DNA of 34,986 bases from contig CASFXG010000010.1 in assembly GCA_949298635.1 (NCBI GenBank), forward strand, positions 1-34,986, written 5' to 3'. This DNA is from an uncultured Coriobacteriaceae bacterium (GTDB lineage Bacteria; Actinomycetota; Coriobacteriia; Coriobacteriales; Coriobacteriaceae). The notes under the pieces were generated by a model that was not told the DNA's origin, did no database searches, and saw nothing but the letters and a program-made list of their open reading frames with translations. Numbering within the stretch: the first letter of the stretch is position 1; the number at the start of each line of letters is the position of its first letter. The position numbers and the translations under genes are program-made. Shown piece after piece: positions 1 through 7,901 of the stretch.

Positions 1-518
1 AGCGCGGCATAGGCGCGCGCGGGTTCGCGCAGCGCCCGATCGGCGAGGTCGTAGTAGCCGTAGAAGCTCAGGATGCCGAGCGGCTGCACCGGCTCCGAGC
101 CCGCGTCCCCGTCCGCCCGCCCTGAGCCGCCGCGCAACTCGCGCGCGAGCAGGAGCGCGAGGTACGCCCCGGCGGAGCGCCCGAAGAGGAAGTAGCCGTC
201 AAGCTCGCTCGCCGCGATGCGCGCGCCCACCGCTTCGTCCCACAGCGTCCGCACAGCGCGGACGACCTCGGGCAGGGCGGTCTCGGGGCAAAGCGGGTAG
301 TCGGCGCAGACGAGGGTGTAGCCCGTATCTGCGAAGGCGCGCACGTACGGCGCGGGCAGGTCGTCCCGCTCGCCATAGAGCAGGCCACCGCCATGCAGGT
401 AGAACACCGCGATACGCCGGTCGCGCGCAGGCGCGGGCGCGTAGACGGTCACGCGTTCGCCGCCCATGCCAGCCGTTGCAGCACCTGCGCTGCGCGCCGG
501 CGCGCCTATCTTGTCCAT
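1..518 (-). CDS. alpha/beta hydrolase (HSL/acetyl-esterase type), 3' end beyond the window
   Basis: Partial gene read leftward; the first ~172 residues are inside the window. The start is the ATG at 516-518, preceded on the minus strand by an AGGAAGG ribosome site. Seen: an HGGG oxyanion-hole motif (FYLHGGGLLYGERDDLP, about residues 44-60) followed by a nucleophile elbow GRSAGA. This pairing is typical of hormone-sensitive-lipase-like carboxylesterases. The catalytic Asp and His would lie past the edge. It begins one base after the stop codon of the PucR-type regulator, so the two are almost surely co-transcribed and translationally coupled. The substrate cannot be told from sequence. Because it is linked to a purine/ureide regulator it might hydrolyse an ester or amide in that pathway, but that is inference. 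Confidence 0.8.
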   Translation of the reverse strand, partial: MDKIGAPARSAGAATAGMGGERVTVYAPAPARDRRIAVFYLHGGGLLYGERDDLPAPYVRAFADTGYTLVCADYPLCPETALPEVVRAVRTLWDEAVGARIAASELDGYFLFGRSAGAYLALLLARELRGGSGRADGDAGSEPVQPLGILSFYGYYDLADRALREPARAYAA

Positions 519-519
519 C

Positions 520-2157
520 CTAGCCCTTCCTTCCGAGTGCGAAGATCTTGTCGGCGAGGATCACCTGCAGGAAGTCGTCGGACTTCCGCACGTCGATCCC
601 GTAAAGCTCCCGGATGCGCTCGGCGCGGTAGCGCACCGTCTTGGGGTGCAGGAACAGCTCGTCGGCGGTGTCCGGGTAGTTGAGGCTGTTCGCGCAGAGC
701 CGCGCCGCGGTGCGGAACAGGTCGTGGTTCTCCTCGTGCAGGCGCTTGAGCCGCGGGTCGATGAGGTCATCGAGCTGCGCGAGGTCGTCGGCTCCCAGGA
801 GCAGCTTGTAGATGCCCAGGTCGTCGAAGCGCAGGGACACGTTCCGATAGCTCGACCCGTCGAAGAGCCGGTAGGCGTTCATCACCTCGTTGTTCGCCGA
901 AGGGAGGCTGTAGCGGTCGACGGTGCTCGAGAGCACGGCGAAGTGCTCGAAGGGCGGCAGCGTGGACGAGGCGTGGAGCTCGTCGAGGATGCGCTGCACC
1001 TCATCCACGTCGATGCCCGAGAGCTCGCTTCTGAAGTTGCGCAGAATCACCAGGCGTTCGCCGTTGACGTACCAGACGATGCCGGGGTAGGCCGAGCGCA
1101 GCCGGCGCCGTATGGCCTGGTGCAGCTCGTCCTGGCGGTCGGCATCGCTCGGGTCTTCCAGCGTGGCGCGCACGAGCAGCGACTGGTAGCACGGGTAGCG
1201 GTCGATGTTCAGCAGCGCCAGCGCGTTGTCGATGCGCTCTCGCGTGGGGAAGCGCCCGAGCAGGAGGTCATGCACCGTGTTGTTGTTCTGGTAGAAGAGC
1301 TTCTGCTTCACGGCGTTCTGCTTGATGATCTCGATCTGCAGGAGGCTCACGATGTTTTCCACGAGCATGGTGTCGACAGGTGTGAGCTGCGCCGCGTCGC
1401 CATGGATGATGAGGTAGTAGTCGACCCCGTCCGAGCTGGGGATGCGGATGGCGAGGGCGTCACGCTCAGGGCGCTCGCCACCGTCTGCGCCTGCGCCATC
1501 GCCGCTCGCCGCGGCATCGTAAAAGAGCCGCGCGTCGAAGTACGCATGCGTCTGGTAGGGGCTCGGGTCGCGGCGGGCGAACGAGTACCCCGTGAACTCC
1601 GCGAGCGTGGCGTCGGTGCCCAGGCGGCGGTCGCGCTGGGAATCCAGGTAGGTGGTCTCGGCGTGGAGGGAGTTCTTGAGCGTGTTCAGGATGTAGGGGA
1701 TGGACGGTTGCTTGAGCGCGAGCGCCATGACGTGCTTGTGCGCCTCGTAGAAGCGGTTGAGCAGCGTCAGGTTCGAATCGAGGACGTGCCCGAGCACATC
1801 GGAGAGGATCGCCTCGTACTTGACCTCGGGCGACAGGCGGATGAGCGGCAGGTCGAAATCGTCGCAGAGCTCGATGATCTTCTGCGGAACCTCGTCGACC
1901 GCGCGTCCCAGCTTGATGGCGAAGGCGCCGATGCCGATGGTGCTCATGGTGCGGAAGAACCTGATCAGCCCGTTCTCGTCGAGGTTCATGAGGGCGAAGT
2001 AGCTTGAGATGATGAGCTGGTCGCGCCTGCCCCAGTTCTGGATGTCGGCGCCCTCGAGGATCATCGCGCTCGTGATCTCGTGATCGAGGAAGCCGCCGCC
2101 GGCGACGACCTGCGCGCCGGAGAACGAGGGAAGCGTGAGCATTTCTCTGACGAGCAA
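520..2157 (-). CDS. PucR-family transcriptional regulator
   Basis: A 545-residue regulator of the PucR/CdaR type. The N-terminal ~120 residues form the PucR ligand-sensing domain (LPSFSGAQVVAGGG near the start, then ILEGADIQNW and FDLPLIRLSPEVKYEAILSD). The middle is a degenerate GGDEF-like/GAF-like region. The C-terminal ~70 residues carry the HTH_30 domain (CANSLNYPDTADELFLHPKT then VRYRAERIRELYGID). A TTG start at 2155-2157 is chosen: it lies six bases after a strong AAAGGAG, and the protein then begins where PucR domains usually begin. An upstream in-frame ATG at 2289 would add 44 residues with no family similarity. It diverges from the allFG fusion gene, so it probably activates that cluster in response to a purine-breakdown metabolite such as allantoin or ureidoglycolate, as PucR does in Bacillus; that is inference. 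Confidence 0.88.
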   Translation of the reverse strand: MLVREMLTLPSFSGAQVVAGGGFLDHEITSAMILEGADIQNWGRRDQLIISSYFALMNLDENGLIRFFRTMSTIGIGAFAIKLGRAVDEVPQKIIELCDDFDLPLIRLSPEVKYEAILSDVLGHVLDSNLTLLNRFYEAHKHVMALALKQPSIPYILNTLKNSLHAETTYLDSQRDRRLGTDATLAEFTGYSFARRDPSPYQTHAYFDARLFYDAAASGDGAGADGGERPERDALAIRIPSSDGVDYYLIIHGDAAQLTPVDTMLVENIVSLLQIEIIKQNAVKQKLFYQNNNTVHDLLLGRFPTRERIDNALALLNIDRYPCYQSLLVRATLEDPSDADRQDELHQAIRRRLRSAYPGIVWYVNGERLVILRNFRSELSGIDVDEVQRILDELHASSTLPPFEHFAVLSSTVDRYSLPSANNEVMNAYRLFDGSSYRNVSLRFDDLGIYKLLLGADDLAQLDDLIDPRLKRLHEENHDLFRTAARLCANSLNYPDTADELFLHPKTVRYRAERIRELYGIDVRKSDDFLQVILADKIFALGRKG

Positions 2158-2431
2158 GTGGGTCTCCTTTGAACGTATGGCTTCCCACGATATACGCACC
2201 ACGGGCGCTTTAGGCCCGTCACTATCGCTATTTAGTATATCTGTTGCATCTACGTGCTCATTTCCCTTGCGGACAAAGTGTGGGCGCAAATCCTATCCGC
2301 CAAGCGCATCGAGTTGTGTCGCCGAGATGTTTCAATACGGGCAATCGCAGTGTGCGGATGCGTCCCGGGATTGCCGCACGAGCGCCCCGCAGCGGCGCGT
2401 CTGTATCCAACGTACGAACAGGAGGATCGCG
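2158..2431. promoter_or_regulatory. divergent control region between PucR-type regulator and allFG
   Basis: A 274-base non-coding region between two divergent starts. An A/T-rich island around 2225-2250 contains a -10-like TATACT on the minus strand (2233-2238). A short inverted repeat ACGGGC/GCCCGT (2201-2206 with 2214-2219) would form a hairpin in the regulator mRNA leader. On the plus strand AGGAGG at 2420-2425 is the ribosome site of allFG. No convincing -35/-10 pair was found for the plus strand. The PucR-type operator probably lies here, but I cannot point to it. Confidence 0.4.
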
Positions 2432-5400
2432 ATGCTGCAAACGGTAATCAAGCCGAATTCCTACCAGGATTCCATCAACTTGATGCTCCTCACGAACAAG
2501 ATCAACACCCTTGACGGCGTGATCCAGAGCCAGATCATGATGGGCACGGACGCCAACAAGGACATCTACAAGGCGGCTGGCCTGCTCACCGACGAGGCTG
2601 CTGCGGCCAACCCCTCCGACATGGTCATCGTGGTGGAGAGCGACGACGCCGCCATCCTCGACACGGTGCTCGCCGAGACCGAGGCCTTCCTCGCCGACCT
2701 TTCGGTCAAGAAGGAAGCCGCCGGCGGCCCCGCTGAGGCTACTAGCTGGGAGGAGGCCATAGCTCAGCTGCCCGATGCCAACATGGCGCTCTTCTCCATT
2801 CCCGGTGAGTATGCCGCTCCCGAGCTCGAGCGCGCGCTCGATCTGGGCCTCAACGTGTTCAGCTTCACCGACAACGTCCCGCTCGAGGATGAGGTTCGCC
2901 TGAAGCAGAAGGCGCATGAGAAGGGCCTGCTCTTCATGGGTCCCGACTGCGGCACCGGCGTCATCTCGAGCGTGCCGATCGCCTTCACCAACGTCATCAA
3001 CCCGGGCAACATCGGTATCGTGGGCGCTTCGGGCACGGGCATCCAGGAGGTCACCTGCATGATCGACCGCCTGGGCGGCGGTTGCGTGCATGCCATCGGC
3101 ACCGGCGGCCGCGACCTCAACGAGAAGGTCGGCGCGGTGACGGTGAAGGACGCCATCGTGGCACTCGAGCATCACGACCCCACCGACGTCATCTGCGTCA
3201 TCTCCAAGCCGCCTGCGCCCGCCGTGCGCGACGAGGTCGTCGACCTGCTGGAGAAGTGCAGCAAGCCGGTCGTCGCCATCTTCATCGGTGAGAAGCCCGA
3301 GGCGCATCAGGGCAAGGTCTACCTCGCCCACACGCTCGAGGAATGCGCGCGCATCGCCGTGGACCTCGCGAACGGCGCGGAGGTCAAGAAGAACTACCTC
3401 GAGCCGCTGAGCCTTACCGTTGACGAGCCGCTCGGCGCGGACAAGACCGTGATTGGCCTGTACTCCGGTGGCACCCTCGCCGGCGAGGCCGCCATGATGA
3501 TCACCGAGGCGCTCGACCTCGGCGAGATCATCAAGGAGGACGGCTATATGCTGCGCCATGGCGGCTACGACGTCATCGACCTCGGCGACGACGTGTACAC
3601 CCAGGGCCGTCCGCACCCCATGATCGATCCGGACGTCCGCATCAAGATGATGCGCGATTACGCCGCGATGGACACGACCGGTGTCATCGTCTTCGACTGC
3701 GTACTGGGCTATGGCTGCCATCCGGATATGGCCTCCGCGCTCGCTCCGGTCATCGCCGAGTGCAAGGCGGCCGCCGCGGCCGAGGGTCGCACAGTGCACT
3801 TCGTGGGCACCGTCGTGGGCACGAGCCACGATCCGCAGGACTACGAGCGCTCCATCAAGATCCTCGAGGATGCCGGCGCCATTATGGAGGAGTCCAACGC
3901 CATGGCCGTCCGCGCTGCGCTTGCCATGAAGGGCGTGGAGTTCACCGAGGAAGACCGCGAGGTCGTGCCGTACGAGGTCAAGGATGCGTCGCCCTTGCCC
4001 GAGCCGAGCGAGGCCGTCATGGAGCTCCTCACCACCAAGCCGCGTGTGATCAACGTGGGCGTCGAGAGCTTCAACGACCCGCTGCGCGCCTACGGTGCCA
4101 AGAGCGTCCAGTACACCTGGAAGCCCATGGCCGGCGGTAACAAGCGGATGATTCACCTGCTCACCGAGCTCGCAAAGGTCGAGGGCATCGACGAAGCCAA
4201 CGAGCGCATTTGCCAGCGCTTCAAGGAGAGCCAGCCGCAGCTCGTGGACGTCGTGGTGGCCAAGGACGTCATCCCTGAGCTCAATCGCGCGAAGAAGACG
4301 CTCCTGCATGCCGGTCCCCCGATCACTTGGGAGAACATGCAGGGCCCCATGCGCGGTTCATGCATCGGCGCCGCGCTCTTCGAGGGTTGGGCCGAGACGG
4401 AGGAAGAGGCCGTCAAGATGCTCGAGGTCGGCGAGGTCGAGTTCATTCCGTGCCACCACTGCCATGCCGTAGGCCCCATGGGCGGCATCACCTCCGCCAA
4501 CATGGCCGTGCTCAAGGTCGTGAACCTTGCGGACGACACCACCGCCTACTGCACCATGAACGAGGGCATCGGCAAGGTGCTGCGTTTCGGCGCGTACAGC
4601 CAGGAGGTCGTCGACCGCCTGCACTGGATGGCCGACGAGCTCGGTCCCGTGCTCTCCAAGGCGCTCAAGCTTTCCGATGGCGGTATCAACCTGAACGTCC
4701 TCATCGCGCGCGCTATCACCCAGGGCGACGAGTTCCATCAGCGCAACATGGCCGCGACGCTCAACCTCCTCAAGGAGCTGGCGCCGCTCATCGTGAAGAC
4801 GGACGCTTCCGAGGATGCTAAGGAGCGCGTGATCCAGTTCCTGGCCGATACGGATCAGTTCTTCCTGAACATCATGATGGCCATGGGCAAGGCGATCGTT
4901 GACTACGTGCGCAAGGACGAGGAGGGTTGCGTGGTCTCGACCATGACTCGCAACGGCTATGAGTTCGGCGTGCGCGTGACGGGCCTCGGCGATGAGTGGT
5001 TCTGCGCGCCGGTGAACACGCCCATGGGCCTGTACTTCACCGGGTTCACGGCTGAGGATGGCTGCCCCGACAACGGCGACTCCTCCATTACCGAGACCGT
5101 GGGCGTGGGCGGCATGGCCATGGTCGCGGCGCCTGGCGTGACCCGTTTCGTGGGTGCCGGCGGGTTCGAGGACGCGCTCAGCATCTCCAACGAGATGGAG
5201 CAGATCTGCGTCGAGCACAACCCCAACTGGTCCATCCCCACGTGGGACTTCAAGGGCACGTGCCTGGGCATCGACATCCGCAAGGTCGTCGCCACGGGCA
5301 TCACGCCCATCATCAACACCGGCATCGCTCACAAGAAGGCCGGCATCGGCCAGGTGGGCGCCGGTACGGTGCGCGCACCGCTCGCGTGCTTCGAGAAGGC

Positions 5401-5437
5401 CCTCGAGGCGTACTGCGCCAAGCTCGGCATCGAGTAG
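2432..5437 (+). CDS. allFG: oxamate transcarbamylase AllF-AllG fusion (FdrA + DUF1116)
   Basis: A 1001-residue protein made of two proteins that are separate in E. coli. Residues 1 to ~525 match FdrA/AllF, a relative of the succinyl-CoA synthetase alpha chain: GIVGASGTG at 195-203, GTGGRDL at 223-229, GLYSGGTLAG at 342-351. Residues from ~532 (RVINVGVESF) to the end match DUF1116/YlbE/AllG, including CHHCHAVGPMGG from residue 674. In E. coli AllF, AllG and AllH form the transcarbamylase that converts oxalurate plus phosphate to oxamate and carbamoyl phosphate. The start ATG follows AGGAGG by six bases; further upstream in-frame sequence is non-coding leader. It heads the cluster and is followed after 15 bases by allH. 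The fusion is uninterrupted, with no stop or frameshift at the junction, and has no sign of internal re-initiation. Confidence 0.9.
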   Translation: MLQTVIKPNSYQDSINLMLLTNKINTLDGVIQSQIMMGTDANKDIYKAAGLLTDEAAAANPSDMVIVVESDDAAILDTVLAETEAFLADLSVKKEAAGGPAEATSWEEAIAQLPDANMALFSIPGEYAAPELERALDLGLNVFSFTDNVPLEDEVRLKQKAHEKGLLFMGPDCGTGVISSVPIAFTNVINPGNIGIVGASGTGIQEVTCMIDRLGGGCVHAIGTGGRDLNEKVGAVTVKDAIVALEHHDPTDVICVISKPPAPAVRDEVVDLLEKCSKPVVAIFIGEKPEAHQGKVYLAHTLEECARIAVDLANGAEVKKNYLEPLSLTVDEPLGADKTVIGLYSGGTLAGEAAMMITEALDLGEIIKEDGYMLRHGGYDVIDLGDDVYTQGRPHPMIDPDVRIKMMRDYAAMDTTGVIVFDCVLGYGCHPDMASALAPVIAECKAAAAAEGRTVHFVGTVVGTSHDPQDYERSIKILEDAGAIMEESNAMAVRAALAMKGVEFTEEDREVVPYEVKDASPLPEPSEAVMELLTTKPRVINVGVESFNDPLRAYGAKSVQYTWKPMAGGNKRMIHLLTELAKVEGIDEANERICQRFKESQPQLVDVVVAKDVIPELNRAKKTLLHAGPPITWENMQGPMRGSCIGAALFEGWAETEEEAVKMLEVGEVEFIPCHHCHAVGPMGGITSANMAVLKVVNLADDTTAYCTMNEGIGKVLRFGAYSQEVVDRLHWMADELGPVLSKALKLSDGGINLNVLIARAITQGDEFHQRNMAATLNLLKELAPLIVKTDASEDAKERVIQFLADTDQFFLNIMMAMGKAIVDYVRKDEEGCVVSTMTRNGYEFGVRVTGLGDEWFCAPVNTPMGLYFTGFTAEDGCPDNGDSSITETVGVGGMAMVAAPGVTRFVGAGGFEDALSISNEMEQICVEHNPNWSIPTWDFKGTCLGIDIRKVVATGITPIINTGIAHKKAGIGQVGAGTVRAPLACFEKALEAYCAKLGIE

Positions 5438-5452
5438 GCGGGCGAGGCTGGC

Positions 5453-6346
5453 ATGGGCATCACCTCCGTGAGCGACTACGCATGGGGCCACCTGCCGCAG
5501 CATGCGACGGGTGCGGTGCACAGCGTCTTCTCTTCGAGCTTCAATGTCGAGCTCGACGGGCTGCTGCTGCATCTGGGGAGCAGCGACGCGCCGCTCTCCT
5601 GCCTGGGCGCGCAGGTTGATGCGGGGGAGATGTCCTTGCTGGTCGATACCGTGGCGCAGGGTGACCGCGTCGTCGTCTGCGACGGGGTGCTCCGCATCTA
5701 CGACCGTGCGCGCGTGAGCGAGCTCGATCTTGGCTCAGCGCCGGTGCGGTGCATGCACGTCCCCGAGCTCGCAGGTGCGTTTCCGAGCGACATCGATGTC
5801 GCTCTATTGCGCGAGATCGGTTCGCTCGACCTTATCGACCGGGCCGGTTTGCCATGGCCCGACCGGTCTCGGAGCGCTGTGTCCGAGCTCGCGCGGTTCT
5901 CGGCCATGTGCCGTCGCATGCTTGACAAGGGAGAACGGTCTTGCGGCGATGCGCAGGTTGAGGCTGCGGAGCGTGCTATGCGCGCAGCCGTCGAATACCT
6001 GGTGGGTAGGGGCCTCGGCCTCACCCCGTCGGGCGATGACGTGCTCATGGGCTTCGGCACGGCGCTTCGTTTCCTGTATTGCGGGGGCGTTTCGAGCATG
6101 GCGCAAGCCTTTTTCGAGACGGTATCAAGTGTGGTTTCCGGTAAAACCACCGCGGTGAGCGAGGCATATTACCGGGCCATGGGGGAGGGGTACGCAAACG
6201 AGGACTGCCTCGATCTGCTCGCTGTAGTGCGCGCGATGGACGAGCAGGCGCTCCCCGATGCGCTGGCACGGGTGCTCGAGCTTGGGCACACCTCGGGGGC
6301 CGACAGCCTCCTAGGGTTTGGCGCAGCGTTCTGTTGTTTGTTGTAG
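5453..6346 (+). CDS. allH: AllH, DUF2877 subunit of oxamate transcarbamylase
   Basis: A 297-residue DUF2877 protein (YlbF/AllH in E. coli). The diagnostic motifs are LTPSGDDVLMGF (residues 190-201), a KTTAVSEAYYRAM segment just after, and GHTSGADSLLGF near the C-terminus (from 278). The length is typical of the family. It lies 15 bases downstream of the allFG fusion, with only a weak GCGAGG-like ribosome site, so translation may be coupled. In E. coli all three parts are needed for oxalurate/oxamate transcarbamylase activity, so this gene together with the fusion gives a full enzyme. It is cytoplasmic with no membrane helix. Confidence 0.88.
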   Translation: MGITSVSDYAWGHLPQHATGAVHSVFSSSFNVELDGLLLHLGSSDAPLSCLGAQVDAGEMSLLVDTVAQGDRVVVCDGVLRIYDRARVSELDLGSAPVRCMHVPELAGAFPSDIDVALLREIGSLDLIDRAGLPWPDRSRSAVSELARFSAMCRRMLDKGERSCGDAQVEAAERAMRAAVEYLVGRGLGLTPSGDDVLMGFGTALRFLYCGGVSSMAQAFFETVSSVVSGKTTAVSEAYYRAMGEGYANEDCLDLLAVVRAMDEQALPDALARVLELGHTSGADSLLGFGAAFCCLL

Positions 6347-6385
6347 CGAAGGCGGCTTTGCCGCGTTTCGCGTCAGGAAGAAAGG

Positions 6386-7654
6386 ATGGAAATAATGGTT
6401 GCAGAAGGGAAGAAAAAGATCAGCGTCACCACGTGGATTGTGTTGTCCATGGTTGCCGGCGTGGCTGCTGGCGTAATCGGTGGCGAGGTCATGGCGAACA
6501 TTCAGTTCGTTGGTGACATCTTCTTCCGTCTCGTACAAATGGGCATCATTCCGTTCGTGATGTGCACCATCATTACCTCGGTGGGCGGGCTGTCTCCCCA
6601 AGCGCTTTCTGGATTTGGGCTCAAGGGAATCGTGATCTTCCTCATCTCATCGTTTATCGCTGCAGGAATTGGCTTGGGTTTGGCGCTTGTACTGCAGCCG
6701 GGTGCCGGTTTGGAGAACACCGCTCTCGTGCAAAACGCCGCCTATGAATCTGAGGCGACCGCGGTGACCTTCCAAGACACGCTGTTGTCGTTCTTCGGTT
6801 CTAACATCATCGCTTCCATGGGCAGCGGCTCCATGATTCAGTGCATCGTGTTCGCTATCGCGCTTGGCCTGGTTATTAGCTTCTGGCGCAACACCCATGA
6901 TGGCGAGTGCTTGGTATACGACGTGTGCAAGCAGCTGGCCGACCTGCTGCTCAACATCATCCGCGGCGTCATGACCATCGCGCCCATCGGCATTTTCTGC
7001 TACGTGAGCTCCATGGTGGGCAGCCTTGGGGCTGAGGTGCTCATCCCGCTCGTGAAGTACCTGGGTGTTATGGCGCTCGCCACCCTGATTATGTTCGTGA
7101 TCTACTTCATCGTGACCTCGGTGCGCTGCCGCCTCAATCCGTTCTCGCTGCTTAAGAAGATGTGGCCCATGTCGGCGCTTGCTTTGGGTACGATTTCGTC
7201 TGCCGTTACGCTGCCTACGGCAATGGAGGACACCAAGAATAAGATTGGTTGCGACAAGGCTGTTGCTGACCTGCTGCTCCCCTTGGGCATGCCGCTCAAC
7301 TCCAACGGCGCCGCCATTCATCTTGCGGTGACGGCCATCACTATCGCACAGATCTATGGCATCACCTTTGCGGGCGGCCAGCTGTTCTATGTCTGGATGA
7401 TCGCGTTCTTGCTTTCGCTCGCCAACGCTGTTTCGCCGGGCGCCTCGCTTGTCTCCCTCACCATGATCGTGCCCTCGCTCAACCTTCCCCTGGCTTCGAT
7501 CGGCATCTTCGCTGGCCTGGAGTATCCGACGGGCGCCATCCGTACCATTCTGAACGTGGACGGCGATGTGTTTGCCGCATTGTTGGTGGCAGGCGAAAAG
7601 GGTGTCGACCACGAGATTTTCGACGGGAAGAAGGAATACCAGGAAGCAGCCTAG
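6386..7654 (+). CDS. DAACS-family dicarboxylate/cation symporter, copy 1
   Basis: A 422-residue membrane protein of the sodium:dicarboxylate symporter (SDF/DAACS, GltP/DctA) family. Seen: several hydrophobic helices, the conserved SAVTLPTAMEDTKNKIG stretch and LPLGMPLNSNGAAIHLAVTA, which correspond to the re-entrant loop and substrate site of the family. The ATG at 6386 has AGGAAG five bases upstream. A second in-frame ATG at 6395 has AAAGG nine bases upstream and may be the true start. It lies 39 bases after allH. The cargo is probably an acidic ureide such as ureidoglycolate, allantoate or oxalurate rather than a C4-dicarboxylate, inferred from context only. A hairpin follows the gene (7678-7720). 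Confidence 0.87.
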   Translation: MEIMVAEGKKKISVTTWIVLSMVAGVAAGVIGGEVMANIQFVGDIFFRLVQMGIIPFVMCTIITSVGGLSPQALSGFGLKGIVIFLISSFIAAGIGLGLALVLQPGAGLENTALVQNAAYESEATAVTFQDTLLSFFGSNIIASMGSGSMIQCIVFAIALGLVISFWRNTHDGECLVYDVCKQLADLLLNIIRGVMTIAPIGIFCYVSSMVGSLGAEVLIPLVKYLGVMALATLIMFVIYFIVTSVRCRLNPFSLLKKMWPMSALALGTISSAVTLPTAMEDTKNKIGCDKAVADLLLPLGMPLNSNGAAIHLAVTAITIAQIYGITFAGGQLFYVWMIAFLLSLANAVSPGASLVSLTMIVPSLNLPLASIGIFAGLEYPTGAIRTILNVDGDVFAALLVAGEKGVDHEIFDGKKEYQEAA

Positions 7655-7677
7655 GGCTTTATCTTCCACCGGTAGCG

Positions 7678-7720
7678 GAGGCCGCCGCGTGCAAACCATC
7701 TCCTCTCTGCGGCGGCCTTC
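7678..7720 (+). terminator. hairpin after symporter 1, possible terminator or processing site
   Basis: GGCCGCCGC at 7680-7688 pairs perfectly with GCGGCGGCC at 7709-7717; A7679-T7718 extends the stem. The loop is 20 bases. Only TTCG follows rather than a U run, so termination may be partial. It would allow reduced expression of the distal genes. Confidence 0.45.
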
Positions 7721-7763
7721 GCAAATTGCGGGGGTAAATCCTGCGACGCCTTGAGTTCTCTTC

Positions 7764-7891
7764 CAAGGTTGGTCCCCACTCGGACCTAAAAGCCTTGTGC
7801 TGCGCGCCTACGGGACGCAGCCGCCCGGAGCCCTTCGGGCATCCCGGGTGTGTTTCATCCACCTACGTGGGGAAGAGTGGTTTCCCCGGGG
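7764..7891 (+). promoter_or_regulatory. structured mRNA leader before symporter 2 (four successive hairpins)
   Basis: Four hairpins occur in about 125 bases. H1: CAAGG (7764-7768) with CCTTG (7793-7797), enclosing GGTCC/GGACC (7771-7775 with 7782-7786). H2: GCTGCG/CGCAGC (7799-7804 with 7816-7821). H3: CCCGG/CCGGG (7824-7828 with 7844-7848), enclosing GCCC-TTC-GGGC. H4: GGGGAA/TTCCCC (7869-7874 with 7882-7887), directly before the GGGG ribosome site of the symporter. I do not recognise it as a known riboswitch class. The dense secondary structure next to the start site suggests a translational control element. Confidence 0.4.
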
Positions 7892-7901
7892 ATGTGATCC
7901 T

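Noticed and set aside
466-2007. Long open frame on the plus strand opposite the PucR-type gene
   Set aside because: It is antisense to a clear family member, has no ribosome site and its product is of no recognisable fold; long frames opposite genes are expected in GC-rich DNA.
2258-4309. 683-codon open frame on the minus strand opposite allFG
   Set aside because: The composition (His/Asp/Val/Leu-rich) is the mirror of the real gene's codon usage; there is no domain similarity and no start signal.
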